Below, piece by piece: positions 1-10,421 of a stretch of DNA of 64,000 nt. This DNA comes from Lonicera japonica (taxonomy: Eukaryota > Streptophyta > Magnoliopsida > Dipsacales > Caprifoliaceae). The notes under the pieces are model-generated. The model worked only from the letters and a program-made list of their open reading frames with translations, was not told the DNA's origin and did not search any database. Made by a program: the position numbers and the translations under genes. Position 1 is the stretch's first letter. Every line of letters begins with the position of its first letter. The stretch lies in the NCBI GenBank assembly GCA_021464415.1, contig CM038466.1, positions 52,764,550-52,828,549 of the forward strand, written 5' to 3'.

Positions 1-335
1 TAATATTGTATAAAATTATTTGAGCCCTTGAAGAACAAACTTAATTAGTGTTTTACTGTTTTAAGGGTCCATTTTCCCTTTTGGGACATTATTATTGCAC
101 CAGATCTCAAGATTAAGCAAGGCTTGTTTTTAACCATTGATTATGTTGATATTTGTGTATCCTAAAATAACTGTGCTAGTCAAATTGGACTCTTAATTTA
201 GACACAAAACGAATTTCTTAAATTTACTTTGTGGGCATGTACTCAAATGTGTCCCTAAATTTATATGCTTAATCAATTGCCTTCCAACTTCATAATGTCG
301 CGTTTTGTTTTTATTTTTATTTTTATTTCATGCAG
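1..335 (+). other. Intron of the aspartic protease gene
   Basis: AT-rich sequence ending in a pyrimidine tract and the acceptor TGCAG at 331-335. No exon with protease similarity was found here. The stretch from about 60 to 230 resembles a decayed relative of the Stowaway-like MITE at 1138-1343 (shared TTTTGGGAC, ACCATTGATTATGTTG and GGACTCTTAATTT). Confidence 0.6.
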
Positions 336-2933
336 TTGTGGTTACAATCAAGAAGTTCCAAATTCGGTTCAACCACCTTACACAGATGGAGTCCTTGGCC
401 TCGGCGCTGGCAAATCAAGCATTGTAGGCCAATTGGGTGAAATGGGTCTAACAAGAAATGTTGTGGGTCATTGCTTGAGTGGCCAAGGCGGTGGATTTCT
501 TTTCTTTGGATCTGATCTTGTCCCTTCTTCGGGAATCATTTGGACACCAATGTTAAGCACTTCTGAGGAGTAAGCACTTCCAAGTTATACTTCTTATTCC
601 CATCTCTTAGTTTAAAATTAGATGACTCGGATTTTGATAGGTAATTCTGCCTCCAACGAGGACTCATTTAGACAGAAACTACTTGTTAAGATCCGAACCT
701 ACTTTTAAACTAACTTGTTAAGATCCGAGCCTACTTTTAAACTAACGGTTGAGTCCAGATTTCTGTACTCTAGTCTAATACATTAAAATGATCAATCTTG
801 TAATCTTTCTCCTTTCAACTCTGTTTTAGGAAGCACTACTCTTTGGGATCCGCCATGCTCCATTTTGACGGTCAAGCCGCTGGAATTAAGGGTCTCCCCA
901 TAGTGTTCGATAGTGGAAGTACTTACACGTACTTCAATTTCAAAGCTTACAAAGGTTTACTCTCTATGGTGAGAATAAGAGCATTTCTCAATCATTGATT
1001 AGCTCAGTGTTCTAAAAATTGATCTGGGTGGCTTGCCTTGCCCTCTAATTCGTGAAAAAAAAAATCCATCAGGCACCTACAAAGGACTAAGGATTTCTTT
1101 TTTAAAAAAGTATTTTCTTTGTACTTGAATCAGTGTATCCCCTCCATCCCAAAGATTCCAATATCCATTTCTTCCCAAATTAAGAGTCCAAATTCCATTT
1201 TGGGACTTAATCAATGTGCCAAATTTTGCCAATGTAAACAAGTTTGCTTTTGACCATTGATTGTGTTGAAAATTGAAATGTAGAGTATTCCGTAAAACTG
1301 GTGGTAGTCATATCCGGACTCTTAATTTGGGACGGAGGGAACGGATGTTTGGATGGAGAAATCTTATATTTTCTTAAGCAGCAGTCTGATTTTTTGTATG
1401 ATGTATTGCCTAGCACCTAGGCCATCGTGCTTGGGGCGGGTTTTGGCCACACCCAACCTGTCTTTAAACATGGCCAACCCAAAAACCCTGATCCAGTGCG
1501 GGTTCTGTTTTGAAAACCCTGGACCTTCCATGTTTATTATATGCTTAATCCGCCACGACCCGTTGTAATCATATATTATTGTATGGTTACTTAGGGTTTT
1601 ATTTCAGAAACCAACAGCTGCAAGGAGGAGCTAACCACTATCTTTTTGTGCTTGCAGCTGGATAAAGATTTGAAAGGAAAGCAGTTGCAATATGCAAATG
1701 ATGATAAAAATCTGCCAGTATGCTGGAAAGGCACAAAACCTTTCAAATCCATTCGCGATGTGAAGAACGTGTTCAAGCCGTTAATACTCACTTTTACAAA
1801 AGCCAAGAATGCTCAGCTCCACTTGCCCCCAGAATCTTATCTCATTGTCACTGTAAGCACAGATCTCGATACCCTTCTTTTTCCCTATTGTCAGTGACAG
1901 AATGAAAGAGCCAAGATACAAATTGGGCTTAAGGCACTTTTTCGCAATTTTGCTTAGAAGTTTAGGAAACCAACCTTTCTGCTAAAAGGGCGGTGGCCTT
2001 TAGGTTCATTTTTTTTATCCATGCAAGGGCTTAAGCCTGAAAACTTGAGACAAAAACGTGGGTGCTTATCAAGTTTCTTTTCTTTCAGGATAATGGCAAT
2101 GCTTGCTTGGGTATCTTGAATGGCAACGAAGTTGGACTGGAAAACTACAACATAATTGGAGGTAAGATAAAACTAAAAAGAAAAAAGGAAGAAAAAAATG
2201 CGTCAGTATGTTGCAGTCACCTCATGGTCCCGTACAGTAAGGTATTGTCTGCGTTGGGCTTAAGCTTGCTTTTCCCCCAAAAGGCCTCTTACTGGGAAGG
2301 ACAATGAGTGTACACACAGCACATCAGTTCATCTCACCCATGCGGGAAGAACACTAATAGTGTGTAGCTTGCTAGCACCTATTGCAGCCACATTGGGGGC
2401 ACGTACAGCAGCCCACTCACAACACTAGGGTTGTTACAATCTGTATGTCAAACTACAAGTAAATCACAATTCCCAGTTAAAAAGTTAAAATATTTTAACA
2501 AATATTTTTGAACTTCCACAAATTTTCATTCATTTATCAAAGCTTCAAGACAAGTTCTAAAAAAAGGTTATTTTTGGTACTTTGCCTCCTTTTCATTCCG
2601 GTGATCTAAATTTTATATTTTTTTTAACCTGTTGCCATCGACAGACATTTCATTGCAAGATAAAATGGTGATATACGACAACGAGAAACAACAGATTGGA
2701 TGGGTTTCTTCAAACTGCAACAGGCTCCCAAAGTTCCGACCCCTCTTGTAATTTCTTCCTTCCTAACACATTTACCATTATGCGGGTATTCTTACCCCCA
2801 ATTTTTTTTTCTTTTTAAATTTATTAACAGCTTGGATCGCGATTATAACGGAGGTTTTTCTCAGCCTTGCGCAGCCAACATGGGCATCTTAGAGGCATAT
2901 TGCCCTACAAATTTTGCAACCTGGACCAAGTAA
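336..2933 (+). CDS. Nucellin-like aspartic protease, 3' part (5' exons outside window)
   Basis: Pepsin-type (family A1) aspartic endopeptidase of the plant nucellin/ASP1-like group, probably secretory. Six exons fit GT-AG rules and join in frame: 336-569, 830-968, 1658-1852, 2089-2161, 2645-2732 and 2831-2933, giving 276 residues and a TAA stop. The first exon begins inside a codon, so upstream exons with the start codon, signal peptide and first catalytic DTG must lie before the window. The second catalytic Asp is codon 909-911 in VFDSGSTYTYF. Other family signatures are GVLGLGAGKSSIVGQL, the ENYNIIGD turn, the QIGWVSSNC strand and the plant C-terminal GFSQPCAANMGILE. No frame break is visible, so the gene looks functional. 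A Stowaway-like MITE sits in the intron after exon 968. Family assignment is firm; the precise orthologue and substrate are unknown. Confidence 0.88.
681..744. repeat. 32-bp tandem duplication in protease intron
   Basis: Two adjacent 32-bp units (681-712 and 713-744), both starting ACTTGTTAAGATCCGA and differing at one position. They lie between exons 336-569 and 830-968 and carry no recognisable signal. Confidence 0.85.
1138..1343. mobile_element. Stowaway-like MITE in protease intron
   Basis: The left end reads CCCTCCATCCCAAA and is followed by AAATTAAGAGTCC. The right end is the complement, GGACTCTTAATTTGGGACGGAGGGA. CTCCCTCCGTCCC termini are typical of Stowaway/Tc1-mariner MITEs. It is about 206 bp and has no coding capacity. 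A TA dinucleotide precedes the left end, but a matching TA on the right is not clear. Confidence 0.65.
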
Positions 2934-4248
2934 TAAGCAGCCAGATAACTAGAGCTCCATGTATTATGTGTAGTATGTATAATTTATGGGTCATAAAAGT
3001 GTACAATTCATGTTGTTTTCTGTTTTTTGAATCTGCACAGTAGAAAAAATTTATACATGTTTTGATCTCGGATACAGAGGAAGAGGGATTTGAAAATAAA
3101 TAACAGCAATGGTCTTTTGGAAGCAAGGCATTGTTATGAGTTAGGTTTGTTTGGACTAAAGGTTGCTAAAGAGGGTATTTTGTGTCAAGTTTAGTGTATA
3201 ATATAGTACTATGTATATCATTCTCTCTCATCACATGACATGTTTGATATATATATATGTATAGGATTGGTCCTTTTATGACGTTCTATACGGACTAATC
3301 CGCACCTGATTCTAGTCGTATATATATATCATTGATATATGTTGGTCTAAATACAGGTTTGTTCCAATTATGGTATTTGTTACTACATAAATGCCTAATG
3401 TTTTTAGGTATCAATATAACTTGGCAAAAGAATCTTCACAAAACATGTAATACCTTGATCCTTCTCTTGTGCCGTGTTACGAGTCTTATCCGGCGTTCAC
3501 CTTTTTAAAAGTGCACTAACTTTGACAAGCGGCTACCGACAATTTGTTGTGCAATGAGATTTAGTACATTGATTATGTTTGAAAAAAGTAAACGGTCAAG
3601 AAAGAGTTTGATAGCAATCAACTTTTATATTTTAAACTCCACATAACACCGAACTATGTTTCATAAAATAATTTGGATACAGCACGTTAGCCAGCATAGA
3701 ATTGGAGTAGAAAAACAACTACGGAAATGTTTAGAGGCAATTTAGTGATTGAATTCATGTAATTTTTAATTGAACAATTTTGCACCTTTTTCGGTATAAT
3801 GAAGATTTTTCCAAATTCTGCCATACTTTATGACTTTATGTTTTGTACCCTGAATTCGAACGGAATATAATTGCCAAAAAAATAAAAAATTATGTAGTCA
3901 CACACCAGTTGAAGTTTTACATATTTTCCATCTTTTACCAAGTTAAAAATTATGTAATCACCAAATGCTGGAACCGCAAAAGTTTGAACCTCTATCAGAT
4001 CAGAGACGGGATGCAAGTTTTTACCATGTTCCCCAGCCTCAACTCTGGACGAAGATTTTCAAATGTAAACAAGGCAGTTTCCATTCCTCCTCTTCCTTTT
4101 CCCCCGTAAGATAGATCTATAGCTGAACTGTTGGGAACGAAGAGGGGGTTGAGAGGAGAATCGTCGAAATCTTTGCGACAACGTCAAATATCAGATCTTG
4201 AACACCACATAATTAAGAGCCCCATATCATTGATAATATGTTAGTCAC
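2934..4248. other. Protease 3' UTR and intergenic spacer
   Basis: The first 200 bp or so after the stop are probably 3' UTR (an AAAATAAATAA stretch near 3090 could serve polyadenylation). The remainder is AT-rich and has short repeats, including AAAAATTATGTARTCAC near 3887 and 3944. No gene was recognised. It ends at GTCAC (4244-4248), the target-site copy of copia-1. Confidence 0.6.
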
Positions 4249-4426
4249 TATTGATAATTCAGTATTATTTATTTTAGTTATTTATGTTATTTTATTTGTG
4301 GGTAGAATCCCACCTTAATAGGAACTCTAGGTTGATTAGGAGTTGTGTTTATTTCCTATATAAGGTGCGTTGTTCTCTTTGTTTATGATTATGGAATAAG
4401 AATAATAGTTCTCTCTAAATTCTATA
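4249..4426 (+). repeat. 5' LTR of copia-1
   Basis: 178 bp, starting TATTGATAATTCAG and ending CTCTAAATTCTATA immediately before the primer binding site. It contains TATATAAGG near 4359, a likely TATA box for the element's transcript. Confidence 0.93.
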
Positions 4427-4437
4427 TGGTATCAGAG
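4427..4437 (+). other. Copia-1 primer binding site
   Basis: TGGTATCAGAG is complementary to the 3' end of initiator methionine tRNA, the usual copia primer. The next base is T where copia-2 has C, so one pairing position is lost. Confidence 0.85.
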
Positions 4438-4639
4438 TTAGGTTAGGAACTCCATATGCCGTCTAGGTACAACTAAAACCCTAGGTCCGATTAAAACCCT
4501 ACCCACGCCTAAAACCCTAGCCGCCGCCACTGTTTTTGCTCACTGCCGTACGTAATAGGTGAGACTTCCCGGAATCAACCACGCAGGAGTGGTCAGAATT
4601 ACCAGACGAGCAAAACCCCGAAAGCCACGCCGGAAACCG

Positions 4640-4930
4640 ACGGCTCACGCGCCCTCACGCGCTACCGTCCCTCTGCTCGTGGATCTCACGCGCCGTCAAT
4701 CTCCGCCGCGCATGGAGGCGCGTGAATGCTCCGATGGCTGCCAAATTTTCCAGGTTCAATCGTCCCACTGTTCCGCTGCTTATTCTGGTACTGTTTTGGT
4801 CCTGTGGTACTGTTTCGTCATAATTTTGTGGTACTGTTCCGGTTTGGTACTATTCAATTGGTATAAATACTGTTCAATTGGTATAAGTAATGTTCAATTG
4901 GTAGTGTTTTGGTACTGTTCCGCTGATTGG
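4640..4930 (+). repeat. Copia-1 leader: GC-rich inverted motifs, then GGTACTGTT minisatellite
   Basis: The untranslated leader has CACGCG at about 4646, 4656 and 4688, with the complement GGCGCGTG at 4716. Next comes a degenerate repeat of GGTACTGTT and TTCAATTGGTATAA (about 4785-4930). The open frame across this area has no similarity to gag and is not a gene. Confidence 0.6.
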
Positions 4931-5064
4931 TTGGTTTGGCTAGTGTTTTAGTGTTAGTTGCACCAGATTTAGTATAACGGGCTAGTTTGATTGCTTGCGG
5001 TGTTCTTGTTCAAATTTGGTTTTATTTAGTCCTGAGTTTGTTTAGTTGTTGATCATCTGGCAAT

Positions 5065-6096
5065 ATGAACTATAAACTTGCTATGGTGGGTGAGAATCCG
5101 GTAGCGAATATCAATCACAAGTTGAACGGAAGAAACTATCTCGCATGGGCACAATCAATGAGGTTGTTTATTTACGGCAAAAGAAAATTAGGTTATGTGA
5201 ATGCTAGTGCCCGTCACAAGAAGAAGGTTCAGCGATTTCGTGTGTTGGTCTTCTTGGCTGGACTAAACAAGGACCTAGACAAAGTTTGGGGTCGCATTTT
5301 AGGCAGTATACCCTTGCCCACTATCAGAGAGGTATTTTCTGAGGTAAGAAGAGAAGAGGCTCAACGGTCTGTGATGTTAAAAGACAAATGTGCACCCGGT
5401 ACAGATGGTGGAGGCTCTGCAATGGTAGTTCTTGGTAAAGTCGTTGACAGTGATAAGCAGGGAGGAAAGCAGAGATTGTGGTGTGATCATTGTAAGTGGT
5501 CAGGTCATACTAGGGATAGTTGTTGGAAGCTTTATGGTAAACCAGCAACTTGGAAGAAGCGTGATAACAAAACTAGAGGAGGTGCACGAGCATTTCAAAC
5601 TAGCAATGCCGATTCAGAGCAACAGTCTTCCTCAGAACCACTTCCATTCACAAAGGAACAAATAGAGCATCTGTGTAAAATGGTTCAAAATCATTCCTTA
5701 GGAAACTCTGACTCCTCATGTTCCATAGCTCAGTCGGGTAATACGTTTACGGGTATAATTGCCTGCATCAAATCCCATAGCAACTGGATATTAGATTCAG
5801 GGGCTACTGACCACATGACTGGTAATTCGGAATTTTTTTCGTCATATACTCCGTGTGCAGGGAATCAAAAGGTTAAAATTGCTGATGGTTCTTTTGCTGC
5901 GGTTGCTGGCAAAGGAACCATAATCGTCTCACCGTCTCTCACTCCTAAAGATGTCTTACATGTCCCTAATCTATCGTATAATCTTATATCTGTCAGCAAA
6001 TTAGCTCTTGATCTAAATTATCAAGTTAACTTTCAGTCTTCTCATTGTGAATTTCAGGATTCAAATTCAGGGAAAACAATTGGGGTTGCTAAATAG
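5065..6096 (+). pseudogene. Copia-1 gag and protease, internally deleted
   Basis: The 343-codon frame begins with the gag N-terminus (HKLNGRNYLAWAQSMRLF). It keeps FLAGLNKDLDKVWGRI, a complete CX2CX4HX4C zinc knuckle (CDHCKWSGHTRDSC) and the aspartic protease motif WILDSGATDHMTG. Only about 36 codons separate AWAQSMRLF from FLAGL, whereas copia-2 has roughly 130, so about 95 codons of the gag core are missing without loss of frame. The frame ends at TAG (6094-6096), where the polyprotein would normally continue. A frameshift follows within the next 15 or so bases. Confidence 0.85.
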
Positions 6097-6194
6097 GATG
6101 GGGTCTTTACTTCCTCAATAATGGGTCTACCTCTGGAAGGCAAGACCGACAAACTTGTTTTAATTCTATTTCTGTTTCTAGTGATAGTCAGATT

Positions 6195-9141
6195 TTGTTA
6201 TGGCATTATAGGTTAGGACATCCAAACTTTCAGTATTTAAAGCATTTGTTTCCCAAGTTATTAATGAATAAAAATTTGCTTAAATTTCGGTGTGAATCTT
6301 GTGAATTAGCGAAACATCAACGCACGGTCTTTCCGTCTCAACCATATAAGAAATCACAACCTTTCACCTTGATTCCCGGTGCTGTTTGGGGTCCCTCTAG
6401 AGTGCCCACTTGGTCTGGCAAATGTTGGTTTGTCACTTTCATTGATGACCACACTAGAGTATGTTGGGTCTTTCTTTTAAAAGATAAATTAGAAGTTGGG
6501 AGTATGTTTCAAAACTTTTACACCATGATACACACACAGTTTCAAACCAAAATTCAAATTTTTCGGAGTGATAATGGGAAGGAATTTTTTAATAAGATGT
6601 TAGGGGATTTTTTCGTCAAAATGGGATAATTCATCAAAGTTCTTGTAATTATACTCCTCAACATAATGGAGTTGCCGAAAGGAAAATAGACATCTACTTG
6701 AAGTTGCTCGTGCTTTAATTTTTCAAACTAAAGTTCCAAAATACCTTTGGGGAGATGCTATTTTGACTGATACTTACCTTATTAATCGACTTCCAACCCG
6801 AACTTTGAAATTTAAAGCCCCTATAAAATTGTTTTCTGATCTATTTCCCAACACTCGGTTATTAGGGGATATTCCCTTAAAAATATTAGGAAGTGTTGCC
6901 TTTGTTCATAATCATGACCCAAAAAATTCTAAACTTGATCCGAAGGCACACAAATGTATTTTTGTAGGCTATCCTACAAATCAAAAAGGGTATAAATGTT
7001 TTGATCCGATTTCCAAGAAATTATACATTTCTATGGATGTTACCTTCTTCGATGGGCAATCCTATTACAACTCCCATCTTCAGGGGGAGAGCACGAGTGA
7101 AGATGGTGGTTGCGTTTTTTATAATTCAGTCGTTGATGTTTTGTATGAACAAGTACCTAATTATTTTAACACACAATCTGGGAAACCAAATGAATTAAAT
7201 ATTGAAGATACTTGTGTTGGTAATGGTGAACAACTAGGGTTAGTGTCATTCCAAAATCTGATTACCGATGGACTAGAGATGTGTGCAAAACGGTATAAAG
7301 GTCTTGTTTATTCTAGAAAAAATCCAGAACAAGGAAGGAAAGAAACCATTCCTCTGCAACCCCAATAATCCAACCTGGAGGTGGATCATGATGCTCAAGA
7401 TGACTCTTCCGAGATACCTGAAGGTAGTTCTCAAGCTAATATCGAGTCAACTCAGTCTGATCAACTTGATCTCCCTATTGCTCTGAGAAAAGGAGTCAGA
7501 GCGTGTACGAAATCTCCCAAATATCTCATTTCGAACTCTGTGTCATATAAAAATATCCCACCCTCCTATTCTGCATTTATCTCTCGTGTGTCGAATGTGG
7601 TTATTCCTAATAATGTTCAGGATGCTCTAAATGTTCCGGAGTGGAGAGAAGCAGTGTATGAGGAGATGAAAGCGCTGGAGAAGAATGCTACTTGGGAGAA
7701 AGTAAAGCTTCCAGAAGGAAAGACAGTTGTTGGTTGTAAATGGGTATTCACTGTGAAGTATAACTCAGATGGGTCAGTAGAACGGTACAAGGCTCGTCTG
7801 GTGGCTAAAGGCTTCACTCAAACGTATGGAGTCGACTACTCCGAAACATTTTCTCCCGTGGCAAAATTAAATACAGTTCGAGTTCTCTTATCAGTTGCAG
7901 CTAACTTGGACTGGCCTCTGAATCAGTTAGATGTGAAGAATGCCTTCTTGAATGAAAACCTAGAAGAGGAAGTCTATATGGAACCTCCACCTGGTTTTAC
8001 TAAGGAATTTTGGTCAAAAATTTGCAAGCTAAAGAAGTCTTTGTATGGCCTTAAACAATCCCCTAGGGCGTGGTTCGAAAGGTTAACGAAGTTCCTCAAG
8101 GGCCAAAGATATAATCAAGGGCAGTCTGATCATACTCTCTTCACAAAGACGTCCACAAGAAACGAACTATCTGTTCTCATTGTTTATGTGGATGATATGA
8201 TTTTGACAGGGGATGATGTTGAAGAAATGAATCGACTAAAGCGAAATCTTGCTAGAGAATTTGAGATTAAGGATCTTGGTGACCTACGATACTTCCTTGG
8301 AATGGAAGTGACCCGTTCAAAAAGTGGTATTGTCGTATCACAACGAAAATATATTTTGGATCTGCTGTCAGAAACTGGGATGAGTGGGTTTAAGCCATCG
8401 GATAATCCCATAGAACTGGGTACCAAGCTAAGAGATATTAAAGATGGTGTTCCAGTCGAAACAGGGAGATACCAAAAGTTAGTTGGGAAACTAATCTACT
8501 TGTCTCATACACGCCCTGACATTGCTTTCGCTGTGAGCATGGTTAGTCAGTTCATGCACTCACCATGTGAAGAGCATCTAGAGGCTGTGTATCGTATTCT
8601 TCGTTACCTCAAAGGCTCCCCAGGGAAAGGTCTGTTCTTCAGGAAGAACGATAAAAGAGGGACAGAGGTGTATACCGATGCTGATTAGGCTGGCTCGGTT
8701 ACTGACAGACGGTCCACGTCTGGTTACTGTACGTTTCTTTGGGGCAACTTGGTTACATGGAGAAGCAAGAAACAAAATGTTGTCGCTAGAAACAGTGCAG
8801 AAGCTGAGTTTAGATCAATGGCTCAAGGAGTATGTGAGGTCCTTTGGCTACAAAAGGTCTTAGAGGAACTTAAACGGCCAATAAGTCTTCCGATGAAGCT
8901 ATACTGCGATAACAAGGCTGCTATCAGTATTGCCCACAATCCGGTCTTACATGATAGGACAAAACATGTTGAGATTAATAGGCAATTCATCAAAGAGAAA
9001 CTAGAAGGTGGAATTATATGTATTCCCTTTGTTCCGTCTAATCAACAAGTTGCAAATATTTTGACCAAGGGCCTGTTAAGACAGCCGTTCAAATTTCAAG
9101 TGAGCAAATTGGGCATGACGGATATCTTCGCACCAACTTGA
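6195..9141 (+). pseudogene. Copia-1 pol: integrase, reverse transcriptase, RNase H, interrupted
   Basis: Four open blocks. Block 6195-6629 has the integrase zinc-binding HYRLGHP and CESC and two catalytic Asp sites (TFIDDHTR, FRSDNGKEF). Frameshifts near 6625 and 6690 split the core around the GVAERK glutamate. Block 6763-7368 holds the integrase C-terminal part and ends at TAA. Block 7381-8688 is in the same frame and is the reverse transcriptase with an intact YVDDMILTGDD. It ends at TAG 8686-8688, which replaces Trp in the RNase H motif DADWAGS. Block 8749-9141 completes RNase H (AEAEFRSMAQ, YCDNKAAISI) and stops at TGA just before the polypurine tract. This copy cannot make a full polyprotein. 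Confidence 0.88.
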
Positions 9142-9148
9142 GGGGGAA

Positions 9149-9326
9149 TATTGATAATTCAGTATTATTTATTTTAGTTATTTATGTTATTTTATTTGTG
9201 GGTAGAATCCCACCTTGATAGGAACTCTAGGTTGATTAGGAGTTGTGTTTATTTCCTATATAAGGTGCGTTGTTCTCTTTGTTTATGATTATGGAATAAG
9301 AATAATAGTTCTCTCTAAATTCTATA
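9149..9326 (+). repeat. 3' LTR of copia-1
   Basis: 178 bp, 177 identical to the 5' LTR. It is preceded by the purine tract at 9138-9148 and followed by the target duplication GTCAC (9327-9331). Confidence 0.93.
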
Positions 9327-9331
9327 GTCAC

Positions 9332-10421
9332 ATACGTTCAGTCATAGTGCAACAACTTTGTTTTCTGCTCTAATAACTTACAAAGTACAAAATGTACATT
9401 CATTACTCTTTTTCTCCCTGGGTAAAGTTACAACAACGCCTTTCGATACACTGGTGAGGCAGTTAGCTCAAGTAATCAATCATTTGTAACAAAATGCATC
9501 TCCATTAGAGCTATGAGAGATTCCCAAATCACACTCAAAATGGCTGAGGTTTCATTTCGTGAGACTGTACATAGAACATATATTCCACCTGCACTATAAT
9601 CCCTGCATGGAATTTAAATAGGGAAAAAAACTCATCAGGTGATATTATAGATTTTTTTTTTTCATGAGCATATATTCATACAATATATACTTCTTCAACA
9701 AACATGAGAATGGAACAACACTTGGGCCCACCTCAGGCCAACCTCTGTCACAAATTAAGGCTCCGTTTGATAACAAGATGGAAAATGATAGGGAAAAGCA
9801 TTGATTTTTGCGAGACGTTGGAAAATGAGTTAGTGTGATGTGATAAGATGTTTCTCCATCTTATACTTACTTTTATGAGTAGATGTGCTCCATCCTTCTC
9901 TATTTTTGTGGAAAACTTTTCTTCCTCAACACCCAAAGAAATTTTTTCCATGGCAAAAGTGAAAAAGTAGGAACACGTCTCAACACTCAACTTATTTTCC
10001 ATCTTCTCATAATAATCAATGGTTTTTGCTATCATTTTCCATCTTGTTATCAAATCAATATTGTGTTCATGACCATGAATTATGTTGAAATTAATGTTTT
10101 CAAAAAAAAAAACTAAGTCGAAGTGAGACGGAGGGAGCATTTGAATTCCCTTTCAGAAATATTCACCAGATCTTTCTATTCTGATTGTGTTGTGGTCTCC
10201 AACTATTTTGCATCTTTGTATAAAAAGCAATGATGCAATTTACTAAGCACAAAAGCACTTGCCTATGTAGACAGATAACAGTTTAACAATTCCATCTATA
10301 GTTTATATATATATATAAATGAGCGCCCTTATTTTTTTCACTACAATTAACAAAGAATATTGGGCGAAGAAACCATGGAAAAGGGCTCACCTAAAAATGT
10401 CAGCAACTCCAAGAAAGAATG
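9332..10421. other. Kinesin 3' flank / possible 3' UTR
   Basis: No protein-coding exon was found. Just past the kinesin stop, on the minus strand, ATTTTTAG is followed by GTGAGCC near 10390, a possible donor of an intron in the 3' UTR. The GC-balanced stretch 9340-9610 could be the terminal untranslated exon. A foldback element occupies about 9766-10054. Confidence 0.45.
9766..10054. mobile_element. MITE with 25-26 bp inverted ends
   Basis: The left end TTTGATAACAAGATGGAAAA (continuing TGATAGG) is mirrored on the right by CTATCATTTTCC followed by ATCTTGTTATCAAA. It is about 289 bp without coding capacity. A separate Stowaway-like end, GACGGAGGGAGC, lies just outside at 10127-10138. The target duplication was not resolved. 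Confidence 0.7.

Larger units (their letters stand above)
4249..9326 (+). mobile_element. Copia-1: recent but defective Ty1/copia retrotransposon
   Basis: A 5078-bp element with two 178-bp LTRs (4249-4426, 9149-9326) that differ only at one base (CCTTAATAGG versus CCTTGATAGG). GTCAC flanks both sides (4244-4248, 9327-9331). A tRNA-iMet-type primer binding site (TGGTATCAGAG) starts at 4427, and a polypurine tract (TTGAGGGGGAA) ends at 9148. The interior order is gag, protease, integrase, reverse transcriptase, RNase H, as in copia. Short LTRs and a gag_3-type N-terminus suggest the Ale/Retrofit group. The LTR ends read TA...TA rather than TG...CA. At least three nonsense codons, about three frameshifts and a shortened gag make it non-autonomous. 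It lies between two convergent genes. Confidence 0.93.

Noticed and set aside
4559..4951. 130-codon open frame overlapping the copia-1 leader
   Set aside because: It lies between PBS and gag, is built partly from GC-rich words and a minisatellite, and has no domain.
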